A stretch of 64,000 nucleotides of DNA, from the NCBI GenBank assembly GCA_964057225.1, contig OZ059897.1:14818001-14882000 (forward strand), in the 5' to 3' direction. Below, piece after piece: positions 35,615 through 50,011 of the stretch (position 1 is its first letter; the number at the start of each line of letters is the position of its first letter). The notes under the pieces are model-generated. The model ran no database searches. It saw only the letters and a program-made list of their open reading frames with translations, and was not told the origin of the DNA. The translations under genes and the position numbers were made by a program. The DNA is from Auanema rhodensis. Taxonomy: Eukaryota > Nematoda > Chromadorea > Rhabditida > Rhabditidae.

Positions 35615-38600
35615 ATGGACGTTGATGATCTGTTTGATAGTTTTGGAGGTGGAAATGATGATGTTAAGCCTTCTACCAGCACAGAAGATAAGATGAAAAG
35701 GGTATGCTTGAGGGTTCTAACGTTTTATTGAAACTTCTCATTAAGTTGGAGAAAGAGAAAGAGGATAAATCTCGAGCAATGGCTCAAGATTTTTTGCTAC
35801 AACTGCAGCAAGGAAATATGGGAACAGCTACAGATGCACCTTCAAACAAAAGAGTATGTTTTTATCACGGTAGTAAACAGAATACCGTTATCTTAATAAG
35901 GCTAGAGTTGAACCAGAGGAAGAAGAGGAAGTGGAAGTCTATGGAAATGAAGCTGATGTTAACAGAATGAGTACGATCACAATTGAAACTGGGAATGAAA
36001 ATTGCACACACCAGGTAGATATATACATTATAGTGAGCATTGAGCATTTTTTGAATATAGGTTTGCTTGCCTGTGAATTATGAATATCAACCTCTAATTG
36101 ACCGAAACACCCCTCCTGCTAAAGAGTATCCGTTCCAATTAGATTCTTTCCAAAAGGAAGCCATTGTTTGTATTGAAAATAATCAATCAGTTATGGTCTC
36201 AGCTCATACTTCTGCTGGTAAAACAGTCGTCGCCTTGTAAGTCAAGCTTATTTTAAAGAATCGTTTTTTTCTTATTGTTAAGATATGCCATTGCACAATG
36301 CCTACGAGATAAACAAAGAGTTATTTATACCTCTCCTATTAAAGCTCTCTCTAACCAAAAATATCGTGATCTTGAAGAAGAATTCGGAGACGTGGGCTTA
36401 ATGACCGGTAAGCATTTCTAAATCCATAAGATTTTTTATGCATGTAATAAAGGTGATGTAACTCTTAATCCCGATGCTTCATGTATTGTTATGACAACTG
36501 AAATTTTGAGATCCATGCTCTATCGTGGGTCCGAAATGATGAAAGAAGTAGGTTACGTAATTTTTGATGAAATTCACTACATGCGTGACAAAGGTAAAAT
36601 AAGCTTGCTTTGTATAACCAATATTTTATTTAAAGAAAGAGGTGTAGTTTGGGAGGAAACAATTATTCTGATGAGCCCAAAAATTCATCATGTCTTTTTA
36701 TCTGCTACTATTCCTAATGCTGAACAATTTGCATGTAAGTTAAAATTATATTTTCATCTTTTTTTATTTTTTTTGAAGTGTGGATAGCTTATCTTAAAAA
36801 TGTTCCTTGCCATGTTATATATACCGAATATCGTCCCACTCCCTTACAGCATTTCATTTTTCCTTGTGGAGGGGATGGTTTGTATGAGGTTGTGAACATG
36901 CAGGTAAATAATTTATTTAGGAATTAGTTTATAAAATTTGTATTGCAGGGTATCTTCCGTGAAGATAAGTTCAACCAAGCCATGAGTGGCCTGGCTGAAG
37001 TAGGAGACAAGGCAAAAGGTCCTCAACGCGGACGAAAAGGCGGAATTCAACGTTTGTTAAATAATTTTCTATCTGATAAATTACCTGCTTATAGAAGACT
37101 CAAATATTGTTAAAATCATTAGAACTATCAAAGAACGAGACATGCTTCCTTGCATTATTTTCTCATTTAGTCGAAAGGAATGTGAAGCTTATGCTATTTC
37201 ATTAAAAGATATGGATTTTAACAATGGTTAGTGTTTTATTCTATATGTGTATATGTTTGTGTTTTTAGACGAAGAAAAAAAAATGGTTGAAGAGATTTAT
37301 CATAGTGCTATTGATCTTCTTTCGGATGCAGATAAAAAGCTTCCACAGATAGCTCAGATTTTGCCACTTTTAAAGCGTGGAATCGGTGTTCATCACTCTG
37401 GTTTACTTCCACTTTTGAAAGAAGTTATTGAGATTCTTTTCGGCGAAGGACTCCTTAAGGTTTTCAAGCTCATCATTATCAACATAACCTGTATATTTTT
37501 CAATTTAGACTTTGTTCGCCACTGAAACATTCTCAATGGGTCTCAACATGCCTGCCAGAACTGTATTTTTCACTTCTGCAAGAAAATATGATGGAGCAGA
37601 TCACAGGTAAGCATTGTATCACAGTTTTAATGAACGAAATTGTTTATAGATGGATCACATCTGGAGAATATATTCAGATGTCTGGTCGTGCTGGTCGTCG
37701 TGGTAAAGATGATCGTGGATTAGTAATTCTTATGGTTGACTCGAAAATGAGTAGTGAAGACGCTAAACAAATTATCAAAGTGAGTGTCGTTACTATTAAA
37801 GAACTATATTGTATTTCTTATTTTATAGGGAAAAACTGATCCATTAAATTCACAATTCCGTTTAACATATAATATGGTATTGAACTTGATCAGAGTTGAT
37901 GGATTTAATCCCGAAACTATGATGAGGCACAGTTTCCGCAGATTCCAAGCTTTGTGTGAAACACCCAGACTAAACGAAGGTAAAACAAAATGGAGATGAA
38001 ATTAAAAAGTGAAAATATTTTCAGAACTGAAAGAAAAGGAGCAAGAAATTAAGAAAATATTTGTTGAAAAAGAATCTGAGATACAAGCTGTGGTGGATAT
38101 GGAGAAACAAGTATGAATTTCCGATCGGTACATATCAAACTTCTTATAATTTAGATGCGTATTCTAACTGACACTGTGAAAAAAATTGTTACCCAGCCGA
38201 AATACCTTGTTCCTTTCCTTCATGCAGGAAGATTACTTCATGCACGAAATTTTTTAGTTCTTTCTAAATTTACTTGTTTTGTTTTAGATTAAGGCTGGTA
38301 GTCACGATTTCAGTTGGGGAACTCTTGTAAATTTTGCTCGAAAAACTAATCCTGACGACAGTTCGCAGTTAATTTTCATTATTGAGGTTTGTTGTAAAAG
38401 TTAGCAATGTATCATATTGTTCTTTTAGGTTTTGATTGGAGTATCACCTGCTTCAGCGGGTGAACGTAGCGCAGGGAGTGTTCGACCTCCTAAAAGTGGT
38501 GAACCGGTATTATACAAACATTTTAATTTAATTTGTATGACATATTATTCAGTCAGTATGGGAAGTGGTCCCAATGACTCTTGAATGCATTGATGAAATT

Positions 38601-40160
38601 AGTGCCATTCGTATCAAGCTACCTCAAAACTTAAAGCCGGTTGAAAATCGAAAGGTTGTGGAACAAATGATCACGGTACTTTTTGCGCATGTGCTTAAAT
38701 AATTTTATATAATCTCAGGAGGCCAGAAGACGATTTAATAGCAAGCTACCATTATTACACCCTGTGAATGACATGAAAATCAGTGAAGAAGTTCTTCAAC
38801 ATTCTTTAGAGAAGGAACAACAACTTAAATTACGTTATGAAGAACATCCACTCAGGAAAAGAAAGGATTATGAAACTCTTAGAAAGACGTTCGAAGAAAA
38901 AGTTTTATCATCTTATGACTTGTTTAATTTCTAGAAATTTAGGAAGTGAAGCGTCAGGAATTACAAGTTTTACGTGACCGTTTGAAAGAAACTAACGAGC
39001 TTATTGGTCAAGTTGAGCTTGAAAATAGGAAACGTGTATTGAGAAGATTACAATATTGTTCGCAAGATCTCACGATAGAACAAAAGGTAAATTGGTTTAT
39101 AGTTGATTGTATTTGTATATGTGTGCCTTACAGGGACGTGTTGCATGCGAATTATCAGCAACAGATGAACTAATGTTAACTGAAATGTTGTATGGAGGAG
39201 TTTTTAATGATTTAGCTCCTGGTCATTTGGTGGCTCTTCTTTCCTGCTTTGTTTTCCAGGTTTTTTTTTCCAAGGGCAGTTTAACGTTTTTTCATTAAGG
39301 AGAATGGACAAACCCCAAAATTGGCTGATGAGCTATCAGGATGCTTACGGAGTTTACACGTAAGTGAAACTAATTTTGTAATGAAGTCAATTGGTACCTT
39401 TCTTTATCTAGGAGTATGCTCGAAGAATTGCTAAAATTTCTAATGAATGCAAACTTGAAGTCATTGAGGACAAATATGTTGATTCTTTCAAAGTACGGTT
39501 ATCCATCTCTACAAAATCATTTGATTTCTTCTGCAGGCTGGATTGATGGACGTTGTTTATAATTGGGCTAATGGCATGTCGTTTGCTGAATTAGTCAAGA
39601 CCACAGATGTTTTTGAAGGTTTGTTTAATTTCCTAGACCCCTCATTCAGTAGGTTTCTTGCGTTTGCTTATGATGTGGGTTGAGATATTGTCCGCTAATC
39701 GGATAGTAGACGGTATTCCGATCCAGTGTCAATCATGCCTTGCCGACTTCTAGGAGACAGATTGACTTAGTGACGAACCTTAGGTTGGCTGCCGATGCGG
39801 CTACTTTTATATAGTTTGGCACCCTGGAGCGCTTAACTGAGTGTTGAACCGAGACATTGATGAATGAACAAACTGTTTCTATTCTATTTGCCTGTTCACG
39901 ACAGTCTGTGATTGGCATTGACTCCAGCTCTATATACTAATCTTCCCTCATCGAAATTGCTAATTGATTGAAATAATGTGAATATTAAACATTGTATTTA
40001 AGGATCCATCATCCGTTGTTTCCGACGTCTTGAGGAAGTTCTAAGAGAGATGATCAACGCTTCTAAAGCAATGGCTAATAAAGAATTGGAAGACAAGCTG
40101 GAAATAGCTAGAACTAAAATTAAAAGGGATATTGTGTTCGCTGCATCTTTATATTTGTAA
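35615..40160 (+). CDS. mtr-4: MTR4 (SKIV2L2) RNA helicase, nuclear exosome cofactor
   Basis: Ski2-like DEVH helicase that feeds RNA to the nuclear exosome (TRAMP, NEXT complexes). ATG at 35615 ([20 protein letters not shown]). About eighteen exons, about 1,000 residues. Motifs in order: Q-motif region [20 protein letters not shown], Walker [15 protein letters not shown], motif Ia [16 protein letters not shown], motif [13 protein letters not shown], motif [51 protein letters not shown], motif [20 protein letters not shown], motif [19 protein letters not shown]. The arch/KOW region ([26 protein letters not shown]) and the C-terminal helical domain ([36 protein letters not shown]) follow. It ends FAASLYL. 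One intron (about 39620-40002) contains an unusual GC-richer insert. It is divergent from the MSP gene, 231 bp away. Confidence 0.94.
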
Positions 40161-40809
40161 CTCTTACCTCATTTGTATCATCTCGTCTAGAAAGTTAAGT
40201 AATTTTAATCAGAACAATCCAATTGTTGTTGTTATTTCATATATTATTTTGTTATTGTCCTACGTGTCTCTAACTAGTGTTGTTGAGTTTACTTGGAAAC
40301 GCGTTGTTTTAATTAATATTCCTTTGTTAGGTCGTGTTTTAGCAGTGAAAATCTACCGCATACAGTAATCCAAATTCACAGCAGGACTTCTTAATGCAGT
40401 TTCCAACTGTGCATGTCTCCGTAATAAATGATCGTGTTTTTGAGGAAAATGGAGAAACTTCGAACTACATAATTATTAACTATTTGAATTTTGAGTTGAT
40501 TAAGAATCATCACTTTTGTAATGATCGGGCGATATGGGACAGACATGTCGGGGCTTTTTGATAAATGACTTTTCTGAACGTCTAGTTGTTGAGTAGTGCA
40601 CATGATGTGATATCAAGAGATAAAATTAGGAAACTATGTAAGCTTCACCCAACCGGATAATGTTTGCATCAATGAAAATTTTGCGTTATCGAATGAAGAC
40701 TTTAAGGAAGTGACCTATGTTTCTCGAGACAAGGACAGGTTGATGAGAACCGGTTGACCCAGGCGGATTTGGCTGTTTCAATGCTTGCCTAGTTCAAGCT
40801 TTCAGGTGA
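40161..40809. other. Intergenic, no gene seen
   Basis: About 650 bp between MTR4 and the secreted Cys-rich gene. Only short unspliced open frames on either strand. CTTTCAG at 40800-40805 forms the acceptor just before the next ATG. Confidence 0.5.
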
Positions 40810-42909
40810 ATGATAGCAGTCGTGCTTCTATTATTTCTACTATGTCCACATGCGTGGGCACAGGAAGCATGTAAGTTAACATATTTTTTCTTTCTCTTTA
40901 ACTTCATATAATTAGTGGAAGTTCCCGGTGAAGACTTGGAGCCATTTGATATTCCTTTAAAAGAATTGGAAAAAGATACCAAGGAAGTTACAACATTAGA
41001 TGAGCAGTGTAAACGATTCGTTAATCACTACAGGTATTTTGAATCAGTTATTTATATTATTCTATTATATCTATTATTTATAGATATTACTGCCGCACTT
41101 CTAATATAGCCACTTATAATGAAGAAGTTCGAATTATATGTGAAAGATATCGAACTTATTGTTCTGATAGAGTATATCCTTCTGTTAATCACGTAATGAA
41201 AAAAAATGTATACACATACTTCTATTTATTATTTCAAGATTCGAAGACAAACTGAATATTGGAAGCAATCTGGTCTTCCTGAATCAGCTATCCGAGCGGT
41301 CACAACGTGCTATTCGAGATGTAAAGAAACTGATCCAGTGTATTTCTTATTTTAATAGAAATAATTTCCATGTTTTTATTTTAGATGTGTAAATTCCTGT
41401 GAATGTATTCACTTACAATGGACTATGGATAACTTTTGTCAACCTGGTATGAATGCACCTGCTGGTCCAAATTGTCAAAGGTATTTGGCTTTTAAAAACC
41501 GTTATTTTAATATACATCCCTTTTCGTTATTTGTTTCTTAAAGTTGAAATGAGATGACTTCCCTAAAACTCATTGAGGGTAGCATATGTCCATATTTGGC
41601 CATCTAAACTGAGCCTGCCGCCTGGTTGAAGTCATATTGTCTCAATTACTCAACTTTTCATTCATCCCTATGGCCTTTTATGGTCATAGACACCTCGAGA
41701 AATGACTTCTCCCATCTGTTGCAACATCCCTGAAACATCATGTTCTTACAAGATGTTCTAGTGAGACATATTCAAAAAATATTTCTTGGCGCTATTGCTT
41801 TTGCAATTTTTTTCATTTTGTTTCACTGTTTGTCTCTTTTTATTAGATTTTTATCGGTTCAAATATAACTGTTGATTTACGGATGAATAAAATTCCAGAA
41901 TATTATAACCAGACGAGAGAATATTTCATCGTTACTCCACCCATCCCTATTTTCCGCATGCTCTCATACTCTAGTGAATGTGTCTCCTATCCATTTCTCA
42001 GACAAGCAAGCTAACTAATTAACACAAAGCGTACAATACATATTAGGCATTCGCGAACAAACAATCTAAAATGGCTTTACATGGGCTTCATCTTTACACG
42101 CCTTATAAGGTTTGGGTAATTGTTTGCAATTCATTCCTCTTTAACCTATTCTTCTCATGTAATCCTCGAAGGAGGCTTTACTATGCATTTTGAGGTTGTG
42201 CAGTTTACTGGTTGAAATAACACAAGAACAAATATGGTCATAATTTTTTATTAGATTAAATTTTCGTCTCCAAAATAAAACAAAAAGTCGTGGATGAGCT
42301 TTAATTAACTTATTTTCAAACAAACATTTGAAGGAAACATTGACGTTTCGAGTACTTTTTTCAGATGGGCTGCAAAATGTCGTGCTGTTTGGAAAGCACT
42401 ACCCGACTATACACCTTTGGATAGACAGTTGTATGGACCCTTCGCACCACCTCCAATTGTCAGAGGAATATTTTATGGATATGATGGCGCCGGTTCGAGA
42501 ATTTTTGGAGTTTTTGATTTTATTGCTAAATATAGGAAATCATCGTGTATTTGATCGTCCTCGTGATCATGGTGTCTCATTCTGGCGTGGAACCAATACT
42601 GTACTTGTCGACTGGCCAGAAGGTTCTTCATTAATCAAGCTGCTTATCTAACATTATTTCAAATGTATGTTGTACTCAATTCATCTTTTTTGTTTCCAGG
42701 AAAGGTCAGTACAGGCACAACATGGGACGTTCCATTCGCAGGTGTACATGGAATTTACAATGCTGTCGATGTTGGTTTTCCAAATCCTCGTCGAGGCTTA
42801 GCAGAACTGACAAAGTTTGAGTTCATCATCTCAACCGTCTGTAGCTTGTAGTTTCAGAGACAACCCAGATCCGCTCAATCCAGGCACTGGTCGGCGACGA
42901 TATTACTAA
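40810..42909 (+). CDS. Secreted Cys-rich nematode protein, family not recognised
   Basis: About 300 residues, nine or so exons. ATG at 40810 lies four bases after GCTTTCAG, a probable trans-splice site, and opens the signal peptide MIAVVLLLFLLCPHAWA. The Cys-rich part includes LDEQCKRFVNHYRYYCRTSN, IICERYRTYCSD, TTCYSRCKETDPVCVNSCEC and WTMDNFCQPG. It is joined across an 880-bp intron (41482-42364) to RWAAKCRAVWKALPDYTPLD, GPFAPPPIVRGIFYGYDGAG, DRPRDHGVSFWRGTNTVLVD and VPFAGVHGIYNAVDVGFPNP. It ends LNPGTGRRRYY after a final 44-bp intron. No membrane anchor or catalytic motif is evident; an extracellular structural or binding role is a guess. A small gene follows 123 bp downstream. Confidence 0.7.
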
Positions 42910-43032
42910 ACTTTTCCCTCAAAATGTGTTACTGGCCGGAGTAGAAGGAACAGCCATTTGCTGTTTGTGCAATGTACATCATGCTATCTATGTTATTTTG
43001 CTAATAAAGTTCTTAATTAAGTTACAGTAGAC

Positions 43033-43344
43033 ATGAAGCTTCACTCTCGTCATCTTTTTCAAGCCTTCTGACTTTTCCGTTCAGGTTTTCAGAGTGACTT
43101 TTGCAAAACAATTGACTCATCTGGACTTCTTTTGTCTTACAAGGAGTATGAGAAAGGAAGGGTTGAAGAACTAAATGGAAAACAAGTATATTCTAGTCAT
43201 TCGACGGATTGCGTGAGGAGGTTTCCTCATTTCTTTTTCTTTTCTACTCAGAAGTATGATATGTATATGAACTACCGTAATACTAGGCGATCAACATGGG
43301 AAGAGAGTGAAGAAGAAGCCCAAATATTAGGTCAAGTGCGATAA
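43033..43344 (+). CDS. Small unrecognised gene, probable operon partner
   Basis: Three exons giving about 69 residues. A TTAAGTTACAG acceptor lies five bases before the ATG at 43033. MKLHS joins through a 36-bp intron to RFQSDFCKTIDSSGLLLSYK, then EYEKGRVEELNGKQ. A clean 66-bp intron (GTATATTC...CTACTCAG) leads to KYDMYMNYRNTRRSTWEESE and the end EEAQILGQVR. The last two exons are convincing as splice pair and frame; the first intron has a weak GTCATC donor. No signal peptide. Charged, Tyr-rich and probably intracellular. I do not recognise it. Spacing from the upstream stop (123 bp) suggests a shared operon. Confidence 0.5.
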
Positions 43345-43398
43345 ACATGTTAGACAACTGAGCCATAAAAGATGGCTTGCTTCTATGTTGATTAGCAG

Positions 43399-43912
43399 GC
43401 ATGGAACAACAGCAGGATGAAGCTGAAATGTCAAATGGATGAGTGCATGAGCAGTAATTCAGCAAATTCTCTTAAGAATTACTATTTCCTCTACCCACTA
43501 TTTAATAATGATATGTAAGGGGATAAAGACAAAACGGGTATGAGTGCTTGATACAGATCCCAGAGAATACGAATATGATCTAACCAATTTAAAAAAAGTT
43601 GTATTCGTTCATCCGGAACGAACGAACTGTTCCGATGTTGTATGTTGCCGAAACAAGATGAGAAAAGGTAGACTGGCCTTCCGCTCCATTTGATTATGAA
43701 TGGCGTCGTCATGTCTCTTTCGAAGCCGACGTAGGAGTCGACGACGTTTGAAGGCGGCATTGACGATACGACGTTGACCATATAGACACGTAGTGAAACA
43801 GTTGTTGTTAAGTGTTGATGATCGTCACGAAGTGCTAATTGTTCGGCTGAAAAAGTGGCAGTGCGTGGTGTTGAAAGACACCGCCATGGATGCACAATAT
43901 GGTTTTACATAG
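43399..43912 (+). CDS. Doubtful spliced gene or gene remnant
   Basis: A GC-richer patch in AT-rich DNA. On the plus strand three pieces splice in frame. 43399-43514 contains MKLKCQMDECMSSNSANSLK. 43564-43667 contains EYEYDLTNLKKVVFVHPERT and NCSDVVCCRNKMRK. A last exon from 43794 (or 43802) contains LLLSVDDRHEVLIVRLKKWQ and ends MDAQYGFT with TAG at 43910-43912. The Cys spacing (C-x4-CC) hints at a secreted disulphide protein, but no signal peptide or convincing first exon was found. The opposite strand is also open across 43491-43895, so coding direction is uncertain. It could be a real third operon gene, a pseudogene or coincidence. Confidence 0.25.
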
Positions 43913-45467
43913 TTTGCTTCATGATTATAATGACTACTATTTCCAACATTTTTCTCATAAATGATGTTTAACAGGACGGAATGGTTGAATGAAAACTGGG
44001 ATAAATCGGAACCCTGTATAATCCTGAAATAACAAAAAGTAATGGGGTAAATGATGACAAAGATGAATTGAGAATAACGTAAAAGCTTTAATTAGAATAA
44101 TAACCTTCACGTCGTTCTATCGCTTGGATATTTGTATTTTGAAAATTTTAAATATACGGAACGGTTGCACATCGTGGTTGTGCGAAAGAGCAAAAATAAA
44201 AAAACAGTGTATTTCAATTTTACGGGAGAATGAGAGAAAAGAAGAAGGAGAGAATATGCTTTGTTTTCTTAATTTCACATGTTTTAATTGCTTTTTTTTA
44301 AATGTATATACCTAAGTCTATTTTTTTGAAATTGTCTCACAAAAGAAACAGAATTATATCATGTAAATGTTAAATGAATTAGTTTTGATTCTGATTACGG
44401 TATTGTGTTGTACTCGTTTAAACTTAATCTTTACTTAATTTTAAGACCAGTATGCTGTGCTGAGTCTGCGTCGGTTATATGCAAGTGACAAAACAATCAA
44501 AATTACTGTATCGTCTGAAGATTTTCAAAAGATGTTTAATCAGTTAAATTGATTATTTGATTAATTCAGAACTAACAATTATATAAATATTAATGATTCA
44601 TCATAAAGTACTACAAGTAATATGGCTTTACTTGAAAACAACTTCAAAATATTGTAAGTTATGATACTCACATAAATATAATTATGACTGAAATTATTAT
44701 GACTTTTTATTCGTCTAGTAAAACTTTACGAATATGCGGCAGTCAGTGGTTAAAGAAGTCTATAAGGCAAAGTAGATTTTTTGTCTTTAAGAATATTATC
44801 TTATAAACCGAATTTTATAGACTTATACACAAAAAAAAGATTTATTTATTTCAAAAAAATTTATTAAATCTTCTGAAAGAAAGTATATACTTTTGAAACC
44901 ATTGAATGAATAAAGATTGACTGTCAGTTTGAAGAACACTTTGAAATCAAGATCTCAACGGGGGGAAATAAGGTAAGCCTGTAAATTATATTCATTAAAC
45001 AAGTTTGAAGATACAAAAAAAATATTTATTTATCTAAAATTTAACATATAATTTTATTGTTTTTCAAACAATAAAATGTTAAAATAAAAATGAAGTGGTA
45101 CGGTAATTATACTAGAGACATCGGAAATAATTTCACTTTGTGAAGTAAAAGAAAGTATATAGATATTTATATATAAATATATGTTGATTAGGTAATCAAA
45201 ATTGGAAAATACATAATTTTTTTCGTTTATTTTCTGACTTTTGAGAAATTACATATAAAGTTGAAGGCGTGCCTTCTTAGGAGGCGGGGCAAAATGAAGA
45301 CTTTCAATTGGCTGGCCACGCCCTGTTTTCTTTTTACATCAGCCTGGAGGTGCTGCAAATTGCCGAAAAGCGACGAATTTGTCGATCTTCTCATATTGGA
45401 ATAGAACACTGTCAAATATAGTTGGTCTTCATAAATAGAATATTTCTATTTTTTTTCCAATCAACTA
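43913..45467. promoter_or_regulatory. lin-31 upstream region
   Basis: About 1.55 kb of A/T-rich DNA with no gene. Near its right end are GAGGCGGGGC at 45281-45290 and GGCCACGCCC at 45314-45323, two oppositely oriented KLF/Sp-type boxes about 30 bp apart and 145-190 bp before the lin-31 ATG. They are the only GC-rich sequence nearby. Confidence 0.4.
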
Positions 45468-47249
<1,782 letters not shown>

Positions 47250-47666
47250 TAAGGACTTTATTGTTTTTTTTTTTATTTTAAGATCAGTAGAGCTTTATCG
47301 AAACATTTCTCGTTGACAAATATCTTAACCAGCAATTCTCAAACAGTTGTAGTCCTATTCTACCCTAGAGTGTTTTCTTGAAATTATTTTCAAAATTGTA
47401 AGTATTCTTTGTAATCTAATCGATATTTCTTGGCGGAGCCTATAAAAACAGACAGTGTACTATATTAATACTATTCATTCTGACTGTTTCCTGTTCATCT
47501 TATTTAGGTTTCTCATTAATATTTTTTTGCATTAATTTAATAATTTTCCTATTTAATAACTTTCAATAGCAACATATCATGTCAATATGTTTCTTGAATT
47601 TAACTATTTTTTTAGGATTACAATCCGTCTATTTTCATCTGAATTATTTCTATATGAATATATAAC

Positions 47667-47713
<47 letters not shown>

Positions 47714-48413
47714 ATATATTTTTTAATGTATATTTATACATATATTTCTGTGGCCAGTGATTTTTTTTCCACCGGTGTGATGACAATGTTTTTAATATAG
47801 ATGTAGCTGTTTTTGCTGATTGTGTAAATATTCTCACTGAATAATCATTTTAATTGTCAAGACAGTTAAATTTTAAACGTATAACAAACTATCCTTAATC
47901 GAGAGTTATAATATTTAAATTATCTACAACCAATTTTTCTTACAAAAACGATTGAGTGTGCTAGGGCATGTACTAATGTTTAATCGACAATCTCATTAGC
48001 ATAACCCTTGTACCATCGCAATTACAAATACTACAAATACATTTTATAATCTTATATATTCAGAGCGGTTGTATTCTACTGTTATATCATTAATTTAATA
48101 AAATTTATAATTTCATGTTGTTTCCAATACAATTCAAATATCATATCAGGTTATGGGTTACGGTAGTTTTTCTCAACAGTTCATTTCTATCTCATTTCAA
48201 CTTGAACTTACGATTTTCAACAAAACTTGTTCAATAAATAAACTGCTGACCTGATTCCTTATTGCACAACATTTTTTATGAATATGCTAAGGCAAAGGCT
48301 GACGTCTGTTTAAAAATGTGGCTGTACGTATTTTATTCCGAAAGCGTGTCAGTGAAGTAGAAGAAGCTATATTTATGAAAATATATCTGTTCTAACAAAT
48401 AAAAACCTTCTGT
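47250..48413. other. Intergenic, low-complexity
   Basis: About 1.16 kb downstream of lin-31, including its 3' UTR. Very A/T-rich with a TA microsatellite; no gene seen. Confidence 0.5.
47671..47719. repeat. TA/TATG microsatellite
   Basis: About 49 bp of (TA)n interrupted by TGTATGTATG, in the lin-31 3' flank. Confidence 0.85.
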
Positions 48414-49761
48414 ATGGCTCGTGAAAATGTTTGGGACCGTTTATGGTTCAAAATATTTGCAGCTTCTATGCTTTTTTTTATGTGTCAAATGTTTTTAACG
48501 TTCGCTAAAGTGCAAACGTTTGAAGAGGATAAAATGTATTTGAAGGCCGAGGTATAAGGATTAATTTTGTGCTTTGTACTAGCATTATATTATGATTTAG
48601 GTTGAAAGTCTTGAAAGGAAGAAAGAGTCTCTTCGAATGGATATTATGACTAAGGAGCGTACATTAACTAGAATGACTAAAGAGGAAAGCAGATTAGAAA
48701 ATTTGTGAGTTTCTTATATGCTCTTATTACATTTATGTGAAAATTTTATTTAAGATTACGCGATCGTGTAAATCTTCTACCTCCTGGTAGAAAAACAGAT
48801 CCAGTTATATATTTCATAACACCGACAAATTTTCGTAGTGGCCAAAAAGCTGACTTAACAAGATTATCGTATACATTATCACATGTTCCGAATCTATTTT
48901 GGATTGTTGTTGAAGATGCTCCTTCAAAATCAGATGCAATTGCAGAAATTATCAAAAGGTGATTTTTTAAATTTTAATTGTTTTTGAAAGTTGAATTAAC
49001 GTACAGGAGCCATCTTCCGTATGCTCATTTGAATGCAGCTACGCCAACTGATAAAAAAATGAAATATTCTGATCCAAATTGGTATTTACCAAGAGGTGTA
49101 GACCAGAGAAATGCTGCATTAGGATGGTTAAGGTAAATATAATGTATTTTTGCTTATTTTAATTACTTTGTTTCAGAACTCAGATGAATTCAGTAAAAGC
49201 CGGAGTAGTATACTTCGGAGATGATGATAACACATATGATTTGAGATTATTTGATGAAATTCGCTCTATCAAGAAAGTAGGTGTTTGGCCCGTAGGGATT
49301 GTTGGTGGTTTAATAGCTGAGTCACCTGAATTAGCCTCAAATGGTATTTTAGCTTATGTTACCCTTGTTACTTTTAAATTTAAGGTACTGTAATAGGATT
49401 TAATGCTGTATGGAAGACTGAAAGACCGTTTCCTCTAGATATGGCTTCCTTTGCTGTTAATTTAACTTTAATTATTCAAAATCCCTCTGCGGGATTCAAA
49501 TATGATGTACCTCGTGGATATCAGGTTTTCATCTCAATATACCTTAGCTTTATGTACTTTTTTCAGGAATCTCAATTTTTAACGAGCTTAGGTGTACAAA
49601 GATGGCAATTGGAACCTAAAGCTAAAATGTGCACAAAAGTTTTTGTTTGGCATACTCGAACAGAAAAAGCTAAACTAAGTAAAGAAGATATAGAGAGAAT
49701 TTCCAATTATAACAAAGCTTCCTTCACTTCACTTGAATCTGAAGCATTAGGCATAGATTAA
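48414..49761 (+). CDS. Beta-1,3-glucuronyltransferase (GT43; GlcAT-I/SQV-8-like)
   Basis: Golgi type II enzyme that transfers GlcUA to galactose, as in completing the glycosaminoglycan linker. It starts MARENVWDRLWFKIFAASML, a short cytoplasmic tail plus a signal-anchor (FAASMLFFMCQMFLTF). A coiled-coil stem follows (LKAEVESLERKKESLRMDIM). The catalytic domain opens VIYFITPTNFRSGQKADLTR, then SHVPNLFWIVVEDAPSKSDA, PRGVDQRNAALGWLR and VVYFGDDDNTYDLRLFDEIR, holding the DDD metal-binding triplet. Acceptor-side motifs are VGVWPVGIVGGLIAESPE and GFNAVWKTERPFPLDMASFA. VWHTRTEK near the end matches the family's conserved WHTRTE. About seven exons, about 340 residues. Nematodes have several GT43 paralogs, so I do not fix orthology to sqv-8. 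Confidence 0.9.
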
Positions 49762-50011
49762 TCACTAACTAGGCTTAATTTATTACTTTGTATATTGTTT
49801 ATTTTTTTATAATGACTATGCATTTTTTCATCATTTTACGGGTTTTTTTATAGCTTTTGCCATAATATTTAAATCTTGCCGATATGTTTTACTAATATAA
49901 ACAATTTTTATTCATGTCGTTATCTTGCTTTATCTTTTAAAAGTTTAAATCTTTTAGATACTTAGAATTAATATGTGATTTTAATTAAACATTGCATTTT
50001 AAGCAGTCAAC

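Noticed and set aside
43491-43895. Minus-strand 134-codon open frame
   Set aside because: No splice context, start signal or recognisable motif; the patch is open in several frames because it is GC-richer. Kept only as a finding about the island.
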